From the NCBI GenBank assembly GCA_001899235.1, contig MKVR01000018.1:1-64000 (forward strand): a DNA stretch of 64,000 bases, given 5' to 3'. The notes under the pieces were generated by a model. That model was not told the DNA's origin and ran no database searches. It was given only the letters and a program-made list of their open reading frames with translations. Origin of the DNA: Nitrosospira sp. 56-18. Lineage in GTDB: Bacteria > Pseudomonadota > Gammaproteobacteria > Burkholderiales > Nitrosomonadaceae. Shown here one piece after another: positions 17,536 to 27,497 of the stretch (within the stretch, counting starts at the first letter, position 1; each line of letters begins with the position of its first letter). Both the position numbers and the translations under genes were made by a program.

Positions 17536-17937
17536 TGCTCCTTCGGTTGATCAACGTCTCAGAACCGTCAATTTACCGAATCGAAGCGGTGGCTGCCCCA
17601 CCAAATATTTACAGCAATTTACGGACTCAATCAAAATAAATAATAATGGAAACATCCCTCTGGTTAATCTTATCTCCAGTGTCGGAGCTTCCTTTTTAGG
17701 TGGAAATGGCGCCATACTAGGCGCCAACAAAAAGGCACTCTGTACGGTAGGGCACTTTGTATAGGGTTAAGTTGTATTAGCTCAGTAATTCTAATACCTG
17801 CTTTTGAATCTGTCACACAGGCGACATGTCACTGTGGCAATATGATTGTGCCCTGTACCCTTGCAGAGCCAGGTCCGATTTTAATCCCTTTCGGATACTG
17901 ATGTTCCCGTTGACATTCATCCCAGTGGGAACTCCTC

Positions 17938-17966
17938 CTTCAACCCGCTTCGGCGGGTTTTCTTTC
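17938..17966 (+). terminator. Rho-independent terminator-like hairpin
   Basis: AACCCGCTTCGGCGGGTTTTCTTTCTTT. Confidence 0.6.
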
Positions 17967-18164
17967 TTTCTCCTCCCCCCTCATTCGAGGGTATTTTGAT
18001 CCATAGAAAATGTAGTGTGGTGAGATAATAAAAGATTCTGAGTCGCCGCTCGTGGTGACGGATTGACCGGGCCGTGAACCGCTATGACCAGCATAACAAC
18101 GGGAAGCATTTATTGACGCCGGCTTGACGATTTTTTGTGAATAACAAGAAAATACGTAAAAACG

Positions 18165-18992
18165 ATGAACCTGATTAAGGGAGACGATGGGCATCTGGCC
18201 AATGATGATATAGGTGAGTGGGCAAAAGAAAAGCATATGTACTTGTTGCGGTACCTTGAAATCTCGCAAGCGGCCAGAAGGCAATTTATAGGAGAACACC
18301 AAGGTGGGGCGGCTTATTTCGACCTCTTCTGCGCAACAGGAAAATCACGAATAAAAACAACAGGAGAGTGGATAGATGGCAGTGCTATAGCAGCTTGGAA
18401 AGCTAGCGTGCAAAGCAAAGCGCCTTTCTCTGGCGTGTATATATCGGATGTCGATGAAGAAAGCCTCGCTGCCTGCACTGCCCGGCTGAAAAAACTCGGC
18501 GCGCCAGTTTTCCCCATTCACGCATCCGCGACCGTAGCCGCGAAAAAGATGGCGTCAGCCGTAAATCCTTGTGGCCTTCATCTCGCATTTGTTGATCCAT
18601 ACAATCTCATATCGCTCGATTTTCGACTGATCAAAGCACTATCCGCACTGCGTCACATCGACCTTTTAATTCATTGCAGCGCCATGGATTTTCAACGAAA
18701 TCTCGATATGAATCTCATATCGGAAAATTCTGATTTCGATGCCTTGGCTCCTGGATGGCGAGAAAATGTCGACACAACGGGTTCACGGGGTAAGATCCGC
18801 GAAAACATATACGAATACTGGAAGCAAAAAGTAGCGGATTTGGGATTTTTTACTTCGACAGATCAGAAACTTGTTACCGGAATAAAAAACCAGCCGCTTT
18901 ATCGCCTGCTGGTCGCCAGTCGGTATCCATTGGCAAATGAGTTTTGGTCAGTTGCGGTAAATCCTCAGGGACAGGGTGAACTAGGATTCTAA
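18165..18992 (+). CDS. Three-Cys-motif partner protein TcmP-like
   Basis: KEKHMYLLRYLEIS..GGAAYFDLFCATGKSRI..GSAIAAWKA..LHLAFVDPYNLISLDF. Confidence 0.75.
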   Translation: MNLIKGDDGHLANDDIGEWAKEKHMYLLRYLEISQAARRQFIGEHQGGAAYFDLFCATGKSRIKTTGEWIDGSAIAAWKASVQSKAPFSGVYISDVDEESLAACTARLKKLGAPVFPIHASATVAAKKMASAVNPCGLHLAFVDPYNLISLDFRLIKALSALRHIDLLIHCSAMDFQRNLDMNLISENSDFDALAPGWRENVDTTGSRGKIRENIYEYWKQKVADLGFFTSTDQKLVTGIKNQPLYRLLVASRYPLANEFWSVAVNPQGQGELGF

Positions 18993-19092
18993 CTGCGAAT
19001 CTGACAATTGCACCTGTCAAATCGGGTAACTGTCGGATGAAGTCGCGACTACTGCAAATCATTGGATTGTGGGCTGCTTTGGTGTGCGCACA

Positions 19093-19545
19093 TCAACCCG
19101 CTTCGCTATTTCCTGTTGTGTCTTTTTGTCTTTCCTTAAATACCTGGGACCAGTCCGCATTTTCTTTCGACATTGCGGATTCGGCTGTCGCTACCAACAG
19201 GTGAAACGCATTGTTTCCATCATAAGGGGCACTCTGGGTAAGATATAAATATTTTTCATGTTTCAAGGTTTCAGCTGTCGCCCGGTATTCAACCCAGTTT
19301 TCCTGAAATTTATACAGTGTGACCAAACCTGCAATTAGCGCTATGGCAACGCCCATTGCTCCCGTGAGGAGCTTGAGCATGTCACTGTCCCCGGCGATAT
19401 GGCTGACCAGAAACGGCAGGGTGACTGAAAAAAGAATCTCGAGAGCGCGCAGCCTTTTGTACCACATCTGATTCCATGAACTTTTGTCGTCATACCATTT
19501 GATCTGGTCATCGAGCCGTTCCTGAAGATATTCCTCTGAAGTCAT
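19093..19545 (-). CDS. SLATT/DUF4231-like two-TM membrane protein
   Basis: EEYLQERLDDQIKWYDDKSSWNQMWYKRLRALEILFSVTLPFLV..GVAIALIAGLVTLYKFQENWVEYRATAETLKHEKYLY. Confidence 0.75.
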   Translation of the reverse strand: MTSEEYLQERLDDQIKWYDDKSSWNQMWYKRLRALEILFSVTLPFLVSHIAGDSDMLKLLTGAMGVAIALIAGLVTLYKFQENWVEYRATAETLKHEKYLYLTQSAPYDGNNAFHLLVATAESAMSKENADWSQVFKERQKDTTGNSEAG

Positions 19546-19606
19546 CACATATCGCTCTATTGTTTTTCTAGAATTTTCTGCTGTGCCACGCGGTATTTCA
19601 TGAAAC

Positions 19607-20347
19607 CTAAAGTATCGGAATATCCTCCGCCACGCCTTCGAGATTGACTGTCTCATAGGCAAGTTCCGCTCCGGATGGATTGATCACCCGCCCCCTGCTG
19701 CGGATCTTGATCCCTATTGTTTGAAACGCCTGCCGCGCCTGGCCGCGGAGATGAACGGGCGGCAGGAGCAGCGCGAAATCGAGGCCGCCGGCATCGGCGT
19801 TGGGTTGAAGCGCCACGGAAACAAGCAAGCCGAGAATATTTTGTTCCTGGCCAATTTCTTCCCCGCGAAATACAAAATGCCCTTCCGGGCCCTGGTACTC
19901 GAAACGGGCATCCGCTGCTGCTTCCACCTCTTCTTCCCCCAGAGAATCGAGCGCGCGCGGATAATATTCGATCCGGGTAGCGCCGCCGTAATCGTCCAGG
20001 ATAAAACGATTGGGCTGGCGGCCGGGCCTGTCCAGATCCAGCTGCGCCGTCTTCGCATTTTGGGACGCGTGAACACGCACACCCTTCACCCCTTCGGGCA
20101 GTTCTTCCCAGGTGTAGATAGCCTGAATGGAAGAGACGATCTGAGGTGCTGGACCTGTGGGAGGATCGGCAACGAAATCGAAATCGTGGATTCCGTCGGG
20201 CGGCGGCTGGACAAAGACATGAGGCCGGAGCTTCGGATCGGTCCAGCCCCCGGTCGGGACGGTTCCCACGGCGGTGATGCGCAATTTCGGCGGGAAGCTT
20301 TCCAGGAGTGCAAGATGGATTTCGGTTATTTCGCGAATTTTCTCCAT
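19607..20347 (-). CDS. Hypothetical protein; C-terminal domain shared with 3853-4266 product
   Basis: See domain alignment; lies 61 bp upstream of SLATT-like gene on same strand. Confidence 0.7.
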   Translation of the reverse strand: MEKIREITEIHLALLESFPPKLRITAVGTVPTGGWTDPKLRPHVFVQPPPDGIHDFDFVADPPTGPAPQIVSSIQAIYTWEELPEGVKGVRVHASQNAKTAQLDLDRPGRQPNRFILDDYGGATRIEYYPRALDSLGEEEVEAAADARFEYQGPEGHFVFRGEEIGQEQNILGLLVSVALQPNADAGGLDFALLLPPVHLRGQARQAFQTIGIKIRSRGRVINPSGAELAYETVNLEGVAEDIPIL

Positions 20348-20360
20348 GGCTTTCTCCCGC

Positions 20361-20400
20361 TGTTATTGGCTGCTATTGGCTGCTATTAACTGTTATTTAC
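20361..20400 (+). repeat. Four 10-bp tandem repeats TGYTATTGGC
   Basis: TGTTATTGGC TGCTATTGGC TGCTATTAAC TGTTATTTAC immediately upstream of the 20347 start codon. Confidence 0.85.
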
Positions 20401-20631
20401 CGCTTGTACCGTGCCGTTCCGTTCAAAATCCGGACTCCGCATTGCGGAGGAGATTTCTCTTCCCCCGGAGCAAATATCAGGAAATGCGTACCAACGCTGC
20501 GCTTGACTCCGCTATCCTTGACCCGCATCCATCTGATTTATAGTTCAGCGAATCGAAAAAGCAAATGGAAGCGAAAAGATGATGCAGGCTTCCGGTTTCG
20601 CCGTCATCTGCCACATGGCGTTGATGCATTG

Positions 20632-21750
20632 CTAAAGAAGGCGATGGCGAAACAGCCAGGCCGCCAGCGGCAGAGTGATCGCCGAAATGATCAGCAGGGG
20701 AATCAGGTCGTGGATGACCGTAAGCAGCCCCACTCCCTCCAGATAGACGCGCTGCACCAGGTCGATGGCAAAGCGCAGCGGATTGATCAGGGTGGCGATC
20801 TGCAGGAATTCAGGCATGTTGCGAACCGGGGTGGCCAGTCCCGAGAGCAGGATCAGTGGCATGATCAGCATGAAAGTGTACAGCATGGCCTGCTGCATGT
20901 TTGCCGAAACCGCCGAGATCGACAGCCCCAGCCCCACGCTGGCCACGGTAAACAGGGTCAGCCCGGTATAGAGCGTGACGAGCGACCCTGCCATGGGTAT
21001 CCTGAACCAGAATAGCGCGACCATCATGACGATGGTCGATTGCGTCAGGCCGATCATGATGGATGGGATGGCTTTGCCTATCATCACTTCCATCGGAGAA
21101 AACGGCGTCACCAGCAGTTGATCGAAAGTGCCGTTTTCGCGTTCGCGCGCGACCGACAAGGCAGACAGCATCAGCGTCTGGATCATGCTGAGCGAGGCGA
21201 TCAACCCGGGCAGCAGGTTCCAGCGGGTTTCGAGGTTGGGATTGTACCAGGCGCGCGATTCGACGGTGATCTGCGGCAAGGGCGGCGCCGCGCCGCTCTG
21301 CAGCGTGGCGTTATACCCTTCGATGATGCCGCCGATATAGGCCGCGGCGGATCCCGCGGTATTGGAGTTGCGCGCATCCAGGATCAGTTGTACCGGCGCC
21401 ATCCCGCCTTCATTCAATTGCTGCTCGAATCGCTGCCCGATCTGGACCACGACCAGGGCCTTTCCCGCATCGATCACATCCGCAATCTCCTTCTGGGTCC
21501 GCAGGGTGGCGGCGCGATGGAACACCCCGCTTCCATCCAGGCGGGCTACGAGCTCGGCCGCATGGATTCCCCCGCTCTGGTCCAGCAGGGCATAGGGCAC
21601 GTTCGTCAGGTCGTAAGTCGCGGCATAACCGAACAGGAAGCTTTCGACCAGGGAGGGAACGATGAGGATTACCCGATTGGCCGGATCCTTGAAGATGGCG
21701 AGCAGTTCTTTACGGCACAGGCTGGCAATGCGGCGCAGGAAATCGAGCAC
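20632..21750 (-). CDS. ABC-2 type transporter permease (YhhJ-like)
   Basis: Start probably GTG at 21750, just after upstream permease stop; GLIASLSMIQTLMLSALSVARERENGTFDQLLVTPFSPMEVMIGK. Confidence 0.85.
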   Translation of the reverse strand: MLDFLRRIASLCRKELLAIFKDPANRVILIVPSLVESFLFGYAATYDLTNVPYALLDQSGGIHAAELVARLDGSGVFHRAATLRTQKEIADVIDAGKALVVVQIGQRFEQQLNEGGMAPVQLILDARNSNTAGSAAAYIGGIIEGYNATLQSGAAPPLPQITVESRAWYNPNLETRWNLLPGLIASLSMIQTLMLSALSVARERENGTFDQLLVTPFSPMEVMIGKAIPSIMIGLTQSTIVMMVALFWFRIPMAGSLVTLYTGLTLFTVASVGLGLSISAVSANMQQAMLYTFMLIMPLILLSGLATPVRNMPEFLQIATLINPLRFAIDLVQRVYLEGVGLLTVIHDLIPLLIISAITLPLAAWLFRHRLL

Positions 21751-21754
21751 GGCG

Positions 21755-23065
21755 TCAATCCAGTCTCTTGCGCGTGACCAGGCGCGCCAGCGCAAGCAAC
21801 GATATGGCGTACGTGGCAAGAATGGCGCAATTCTTGAAGATCAGCGGCCAGACATTGCCTGCCAGATACAGTGTCCTGATCAATTCCATGAAATAGGTCG
21901 CGGGGAGCGCTTTGCCGATCCACTGGATGACCACCGGGACGTTGCGCAGATCGAACATGAATCCGGATAGCATCAGCGCCGGCATGAAGCTGGACAGCAG
22001 CGCGACCTGGCTTGCGAGGAACTGGTTGCGGGTCACTGACGAAATCAGCAAGCCTATTCCCAGCGCCACCAGCAGGTAAAGCATCGAACTGCCCAGCAGA
22101 ATCAGAAGCGACCCGTACATCGGCACCTCAAACAGGAACTGCGCAGCCACCAGACACATCCCCAGGCCGAGCATGCCCATCAGAAAGTACGGAATGATCT
22201 TCGCCAGCAGGATTTCATTGGGCCGCACCGGCGAAACGAACAAGGCTTCCAGCGTGCCGCGCTCCCACTCGCGCGCCATGACCATCGCTGTCAGGAAGGC
22301 GCCCACCAGCGTCATGATCAGCACGATCAGCCCCGGCACGAGGTACCAGGTGCTGGTGTTGGCCGCATTGAACCACATGCGCTCCACCGGCACGACCATC
22401 CCGGTGCGGGAAGCCGCCGCTGCGGCCGGCTCCGCCATTCGCCCCCTTTCGGCCTGGCGCTGCGTCCATTGGCTTAGCGCGAGGTTGAGATAACTGCGGA
22501 TGATGAGCGCCCGGCTGGCCTCGGTTCCATGCACCAGCACCTGGAGGCGCGCATCGCCAGCAGCCAGGTTGCGGGAAAAATCGCTCGGCACGCGCACGAT
22601 GGCGTCCACTTTGCGTTCCAGCATCAGGCGCTCGGTATCGTGCATGGAAATCACCACCACTGGCGAGATATAAGGGGAAAGCTCAAGACCCGCGATGACG
22701 TCCACTGCCATGGGCGAGGGATCTTCCAGCACAACCGCTACCGGCGCGTTCCTGACATCGAGGGAGAGGCCGAAGCCAAAAATAAGGATCAGCACGAGAG
22801 GCAGGCCGATACCAATGGCAAGGCTGCCGGGGTCGCGCAGCAACTGGCGGATCTCCTTGCGGGTGAGTGAAGCCAGGCGCGGCCAGAATCCCGCCAATCC
22901 TCCCGGCCCTCCTGTCCCTCGCGATCCTCCCGCCCCTCCCTCCCGTTTCCGGCTTGCCGATTCCGGCGGGTTGCCGGGCGGCTTTGGCAAAGACAACGCT
23001 CCATTGGACTTGTCATCGGGCTTGCTGCCGGGCCTGCCATCGAGTTTGCTATCGGACTTGTTCAC
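21755..23065 (-). CDS. ABC-2 type transporter permease with Gly-rich N-terminal extension
   Basis: AMVMAREWERGTLEALFVSPVRPNEILLAKIIPYF; GTG at 23065 overlaps upstream stop; remainder of the track ORF is out-of-frame read-through. Confidence 0.85.
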   Translation of the reverse strand: MNKSDSKLDGRPGSKPDDKSNGALSLPKPPGNPPESASRKREGGAGGSRGTGGPGGLAGFWPRLASLTRKEIRQLLRDPGSLAIGIGLPLVLILIFGFGLSLDVRNAPVAVVLEDPSPMAVDVIAGLELSPYISPVVVISMHDTERLMLERKVDAIVRVPSDFSRNLAAGDARLQVLVHGTEASRALIIRSYLNLALSQWTQRQAERGRMAEPAAAAASRTGMVVPVERMWFNAANTSTWYLVPGLIVLIMTLVGAFLTAMVMAREWERGTLEALFVSPVRPNEILLAKIIPYFLMGMLGLGMCLVAAQFLFEVPMYGSLLILLGSSMLYLLVALGIGLLISSVTRNQFLASQVALLSSFMPALMLSGFMFDLRNVPVVIQWIGKALPATYFMELIRTLYLAGNVWPLIFKNCAILATYAISLLALARLVTRKRLD

Positions 23066-24936
23066 CGGACCGCTTCCCTTCGGGGAGTTTCGGCAGGGGT
23101 GCGCCGTGCCCGCTCGACAATGCCGATAAAAGCTTCTTCCATGTCCAGATGGTTGCCTTCTCCTCCCGCCTGCACCCTGACTTCTCGCGGCGTACCCAGT
23201 GCCAGCAGCTTCCCCGCATCCTGGATGACGATGCGGTCGCAATACTCGGCTTCTTCCATGAAATGGGTCGTGATGACGATCGTCGTGCCCACTTCCGACA
23301 GCGCCGTGATGCGCCGCCAGAATTCCCGGCGTTTCATCGGGTCGGTGCCGCTGGTGGGCTCGTCGAGGAAAAGGATCTCGGGCTCGTGCAGCAAGCCCAC
23401 AGCCATTGCCAGCCGCTGCTTGAAGCCGCCGGGCAACTGTCCGCTCGGAGATTTTTCTCTGCCCTGGAGATCGAATTGCTGCATCACGATGGCGATGCGT
23501 TCGCGCAGCCGCGAGCCATGCAACCCGTAGGCGCTGCCGAAGAACTCCAGGTTTTCCATCACGGAGAGATCGCTGTAGAGGGAAAACCTTTGTGAAACAT
23601 AACCTATCTTGCGCCGTGCTGCGGCCCGCGCGCGCAGCAGATTGACGCCAGCCACCTGGAGAAAGCCGCCGCTTGCCGGCAGCAAGCCGCAAAGCATGCG
23701 GAATGTGGTGGTCTTGCCCGCTCCGTTTGGCCCCAGCAGGCCGAAGATTTCTCCCCGCCGCACCGAGAAGGAGACGTGGTCGACCGCGGTGAAATCCCCG
23801 AACCTGCGCACCAGGTCACGCACTTCTATGACGACTTCATCCACTTTTTCCCTGCCTTCGGGTTCATCTTCCGCGGCCATCCGCTCCGGCCCTGCCGTTC
23901 CTTGCGTCCCTTTCACCCTTTCCATTTTTTCGGTTCTTTCCCTGGTTCCGGATTCCGCGTGCGCAGCAGGCCGGTCCATGTCCTGCTGCTTGCGCAGCAA
24001 CACCATGAATCCATCTTCCAGCCGCGCTTCCACCTCCGTTACCGGCGTGCTTTCCAGCAAAGCATCCAGATGCCGCTGATCCGCCGCGGGCTGCCGCACA
24101 AAATGGACCACCCCTCCATGCGGCACCGCATCGATAATACTTCTGGCATCATCGAACAGGCGCGATTGCAGGATGCGCGGCGGCTGGCCCGGCGGTGGCA
24201 CCGCATCGAAGCACAGGCCCCGTGCGCGCTGGCGAATTTCCTCCGGCGTGCCTTCCGCCAGCACCTTGCCCTCGTGTAGCACGAAGACGTGGGCGCAATG
24301 CTCCGCTTCCCCCAGGAAAGCAGTCGTAACCAGAACGGTTAAATGCTCTTCGTCGATCATTTGCTGGACGATATCCCACAACTCGCGGCGCGATAACGGA
24401 TCGACCCCCACTGTGGGCTCATCCAGCAGCAACAGTTCCGGTGAGCGCACCAGGGTGCAGGCCAGCCCCAGCTTCTGCTTCATGCCGCCGGACAATTTAC
24501 CTGCGGGGCGGCGGGTAAAGGAGGCCAGGCCCGTCATCTGGAGCAACCGGGCGTAACGTGCAGCACGCGCGCTGGCAGGCACGCCATGCAGATCGGCATA
24601 AAGATCGAGGTTCTCCTGTACGCTGAGATCTTCATAGAGGCCGAAGCGTTGCGGCATGTATCCGATCCTGTCCTGGATGGTTTGCGGGTCGAGCGCGACA
24701 TCGATACCCAGGACCTCGAGCTGGCCTTCATCGACTTTCAGCAATCCGGCTGTCATTCGCAGCAGTGTCGTCTTTCCCGCTCCATCCGGGCCCACCAGGG
24801 CGGTTAGCGTGCCGGAAGACAAGCGCAGCGAGACATCCGTTACCGCATGGATGATTTTCCCGGTTTCCTTCGCCAAAAAACGCTTGTGAACAGCGCTGGC
24901 GACGAGCGCCGCCGCTTCGTTCATCGTTTCACCCAT
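23062..24936 (-). CDS. Fused double ABC ATP-binding protein (drug/multidrug exporter)
   Basis: Two Walker A (VGPDGAGKTTLL, LGPNGAGKTTTF), two ABC signature regions and Walker B LLLDEPTVGVDP / LFLDEPTSGTDP. Confidence 0.93.
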   Translation of the reverse strand: MGETMNEAAALVASAVHKRFLAKETGKIIHAVTDVSLRLSSGTLTALVGPDGAGKTTLLRMTAGLLKVDEGQLEVLGIDVALDPQTIQDRIGYMPQRFGLYEDLSVQENLDLYADLHGVPASARAARYARLLQMTGLASFTRRPAGKLSGGMKQKLGLACTLVRSPELLLLDEPTVGVDPLSRRELWDIVQQMIDEEHLTVLVTTAFLGEAEHCAHVFVLHEGKVLAEGTPEEIRQRARGLCFDAVPPPGQPPRILQSRLFDDARSIIDAVPHGGVVHFVRQPAADQRHLDALLESTPVTEVEARLEDGFMVLLRKQQDMDRPAAHAESGTRERTEKMERVKGTQGTAGPERMAAEDEPEGREKVDEVVIEVRDLVRRFGDFTAVDHVSFSVRRGEIFGLLGPNGAGKTTTFRMLCGLLPASGGFLQVAGVNLLRARAAARRKIGYVSQRFSLYSDLSVMENLEFFGSAYGLHGSRLRERIAIVMQQFDLQGREKSPSGQLPGGFKQRLAMAVGLLHEPEILFLDEPTSGTDPMKRREFWRRITALSEVGTTIVITTHFMEEAEYCDRIVIQDAGKLLALGTPREVRVQAGGEGNHLDMEEAFIGIVERARRTPAETPRREAVR

Positions 24937-26011
24937 CGCCCGGAGGCTGCCGTGAACCGGCGTTATCCTTCAGGGAAATATACACGGTGGCGGGCATGCC
25001 CAGGCGAAGCCGGTTGGCCGCGTCCTCGACGAAGATGCGGACTTCATACACCAGGCTGGTGCGCAGCTCCTCGGTCTGCACGGTTTTGGGGGTGAATTCG
25101 GCCATGGAGGAAATAAATCCCACCCACCCCGCTATGGATTCGCCTGGGTGGCTGTCAGTCGTGACGCGCGCGCTCATGCCCGGCTTGATGCGCCCCAGAT
25201 CGACCTCGGACACGTAAGCGCGCACCCATTTCGGGTCCGTTATCGCCAGGGCGTAGACCGCCCGTTGCGGGGAAGCCATATCTCCGGGTTCGAGCAGGCG
25301 CGAGCGCACCACGGCATCGATCGGCGCCTTCAACTCGTAAAGGCTGAGCTGGTGCCTGAGAAGGGCAAGATCCGACTGGGACACCAGCAATTGCGCCTCG
25401 GCCTGGGCGATATCCTCCTGGCGGGGGCCGATGAGCGCCAGTTGCAGCGCTTTTTTCTGGTTCTCCAGTTGCGCCAGGGCCGCCCGTTTCCGCGAGCGGG
25501 CGTTATCCAGATCCTGCCGGCTGACCGCCTCGCCCGATTCCTGCTCGATATTCTGCAGACGCTCGAACTGTTGCGAAGCAAAATCCGCATCCGCCTGCGC
25601 GGCAGCCACCTGGGCCCGCGCCTGGGCCACCTCTTCCGGCCGCGTACCGTTTTTCAGCCGCAGCAAGGCCTGCTCCTGCACCTCGATTTGCGCCACCGCC
25701 TGGGCAATCTGCAGCGTCAAAGTGCGGGTGTCCAGGGTTGCCAGCACCTGCCCGGCCCTTACCCGGTCGCCTTCCTGGACACGCATTTCCGCTACCCGCT
25801 CGCTGCCGTTGAAAGCCAGCGAAACCTGGCGGATATCGACATTGCCATACAGCACCAGCGTATCCGCGTCTTTCCGCTCCTGAGTGAAATACCACCCTGC
25901 CAGCAGGGCGGCCGCGATTGCGAATCCCGCAACGGCCAGGATAAGCCGTTTATTCCGGGGCGGCTGAACCGTCGCATCGGGTGAAGCGGTATCCTTGTCC
26001 GCCGGCATCAT
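24929..26011 (-). CDS. HlyD-family membrane fusion/periplasmic adaptor protein
   Basis: N-term TM, VQEGDRVRAGQVLATLDTRTL, coiled coil, LEPGDMASPQRAVYALA. Confidence 0.92.
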   Translation of the reverse strand: MMPADKDTASPDATVQPPRNKRLILAVAGFAIAAALLAGWYFTQERKDADTLVLYGNVDIRQVSLAFNGSERVAEMRVQEGDRVRAGQVLATLDTRTLTLQIAQAVAQIEVQEQALLRLKNGTRPEEVAQARAQVAAAQADADFASQQFERLQNIEQESGEAVSRQDLDNARSRKRAALAQLENQKKALQLALIGPRQEDIAQAEAQLLVSQSDLALLRHQLSLYELKAPIDAVVRSRLLEPGDMASPQRAVYALAITDPKWVRAYVSEVDLGRIKPGMSARVTTDSHPGESIAGWVGFISSMAEFTPKTVQTEELRTSLVYEVRIFVEDAANRLRLGMPATVYISLKDNAGSRQPPGDG

Positions 26012-26040
26012 CGGGCAGCATCGAAACGATTAGTCATCCA

Positions 26041-26460
26041 TCAGTCATCCGAACCGGCGGAAGAGAAGATTGCCGCCGCCGCATCCTCCAGCGATACTAC
26101 CGCAACCGGAAGCGCGGCGACATTGCCGGAAGTGATCGCCCCGGCGAAGAGAATCAGCGCGGATGCCAGATCCAGCGCCTGCTTGAAAACAGCGATACGT
26201 CCGATCGCCGTTTTTGCGTGTTTCACGCTGGATTGGAGGCGTGCCAGGGCAGGCTCGCTATCGGCCAGGACCAGGCCTATCGCCGCGGTATACATGGCGG
26301 ATGCGCTGTTCAGAAGCGCGATTTCCCGCTCATCCAGTTCATCCCATTCACGCCGTGTAAGGCTTCCCTGATGCCCTACGCGCCATTCCCCCAATGCCAC
26401 CGCGGTATCGCGAAGCAGGTTGCCCAGCTCGAAAGCCTCATCCGCACTCAGAGGTTCCAT
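26041..26460 (-). CDS. Hypothetical protein
   Basis: Intact ORF co-directional with exporter operon. Confidence 0.5.
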   Translation of the reverse strand: MEPLSADEAFELGNLLRDTAVALGEWRVGHQGSLTRREWDELDEREIALLNSASAMYTAAIGLVLADSEPALARLQSSVKHAKTAIGRIAVFKQALDLASALILFAGAITSGNVAALPVAVVSLEDAAAAIFSSAGSDD

Positions 26461-26483
26461 GATACTTTTCCTCCTTTTCCTTT

Positions 26484-27380
26484 TTACCGGGAAACATCGA
26501 GCAGGGTTTTATAGGCAGTTCGAAGCGTATTTATGTGGGACTTGAACTGCGGTCCGGTTTCGCCGTGGCCAATGGCGCCGATAGCGTTCCTGTGGTCGTA
26601 CAGGTACTGGTGCCCAGCGGCAATGCCTGACAAGACATTATCATAAGCCCGGGCGCTCCGGATACGGCCATCGGCACGGCTCAATGCTTCCGCCCGAACC
26701 TCCTTCGCCAACGCCATCGCAACCGGCTCCGGGGGATTGTCCGGGGCGAGCATTATGTTGTCATAATAACGCGCGATCAGGGCCGATTCCACCTGCAGGT
26801 CAGCCACGATGCCGTTTTCCACGATTCTGCGTGCTGCCCTGATCACATCCTGAAGCGGCTCATTGCTCCTGCCGATCAACTTCTTCATCTCGTGCTCCCG
26901 GTACCAGACAGTGGCGGAACGGGCAAACAGGGTGGAGAGCGCACCCACGGCCTGTTTTTCATTCGCGTCGAGCATCGACGCCTTGTTGAGGCTGGCGCTG
27001 ACATCGACGAGCGATTTGTCGAAAACCCTCATGTCGCCTGAAGCCAGCGCGTCGAGGCCATGCATGTAATTCGCCAGGGTTTGCTGAAGTAAATCCAGGC
27101 TGGCGTGCTGTGCCTCGCGGCGCGCCTTCATCGACTCCAGGTCGGGGTAAAATTTCGCAGGCTGGTATTGCTTGCGCCGCTCGGGCGCTTCGACATAATC
27201 TCTCGTGATTCCATCGAAGCCTGCGGCATTCCCCGAAAGCGAAGCGAATTTCCTCACCTCGGTGAAGCTGGCGCATCCCGATATTGCGGTGGCAAGGAGC
27301 AGATGCGCCAGAAAGCGCGCCCACCAGCGAAACCTTCTCGCATTATTTGTACTGTAACTCATCTGAAATAAACTACTCAT
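26484..27380 (-). CDS. Hypothetical lipoprotein
   Basis: Lipobox LLLATAISGCAS. Confidence 0.65.
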   Translation of the reverse strand: MSSLFQMSYSTNNARRFRWWARFLAHLLLATAISGCASFTEVRKFASLSGNAAGFDGITRDYVEAPERRKQYQPAKFYPDLESMKARREAQHASLDLLQQTLANYMHGLDALASGDMRVFDKSLVDVSASLNKASMLDANEKQAVGALSTLFARSATVWYREHEMKKLIGRSNEPLQDVIRAARRIVENGIVADLQVESALIARYYDNIMLAPDNPPEPVAMALAKEVRAEALSRADGRIRSARAYDNVLSGIAAGHQYLYDHRNAIGAIGHGETGPQFKSHINTLRTAYKTLLDVSR

Positions 27381-27497
27381 GCGATGAAGCCGGGCTGGAA
27401 GACGGGAGGTCCCCAAAGCCGCCAAAACACGTATAGTAACCCCCGGCTGAGCAATATTGCAGCATCAGGAATAAATAGACGCGCTCATAATTACCCT

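Noticed and set aside
17387-17764. 125-aa + ORF ending in a bacteriocin-like Gly-rich peptide
   Set aside because: Mostly antisense to the IS256-like remnant; no supported leader or secretion genes.
21755-23692. 645-aa ORF as a single permease
   Set aside because: Its N-terminal ~210 aa are an out-of-frame read through the ABC ATPase gene; real start is the GTG near 23065.
20632-26011. ABC exporter operon as part of the immune-like island
   Set aside because: Ordinary HlyD/ABC/ABC-2 permease exporter set on the minus strand; known architecture and no link to the cluster.
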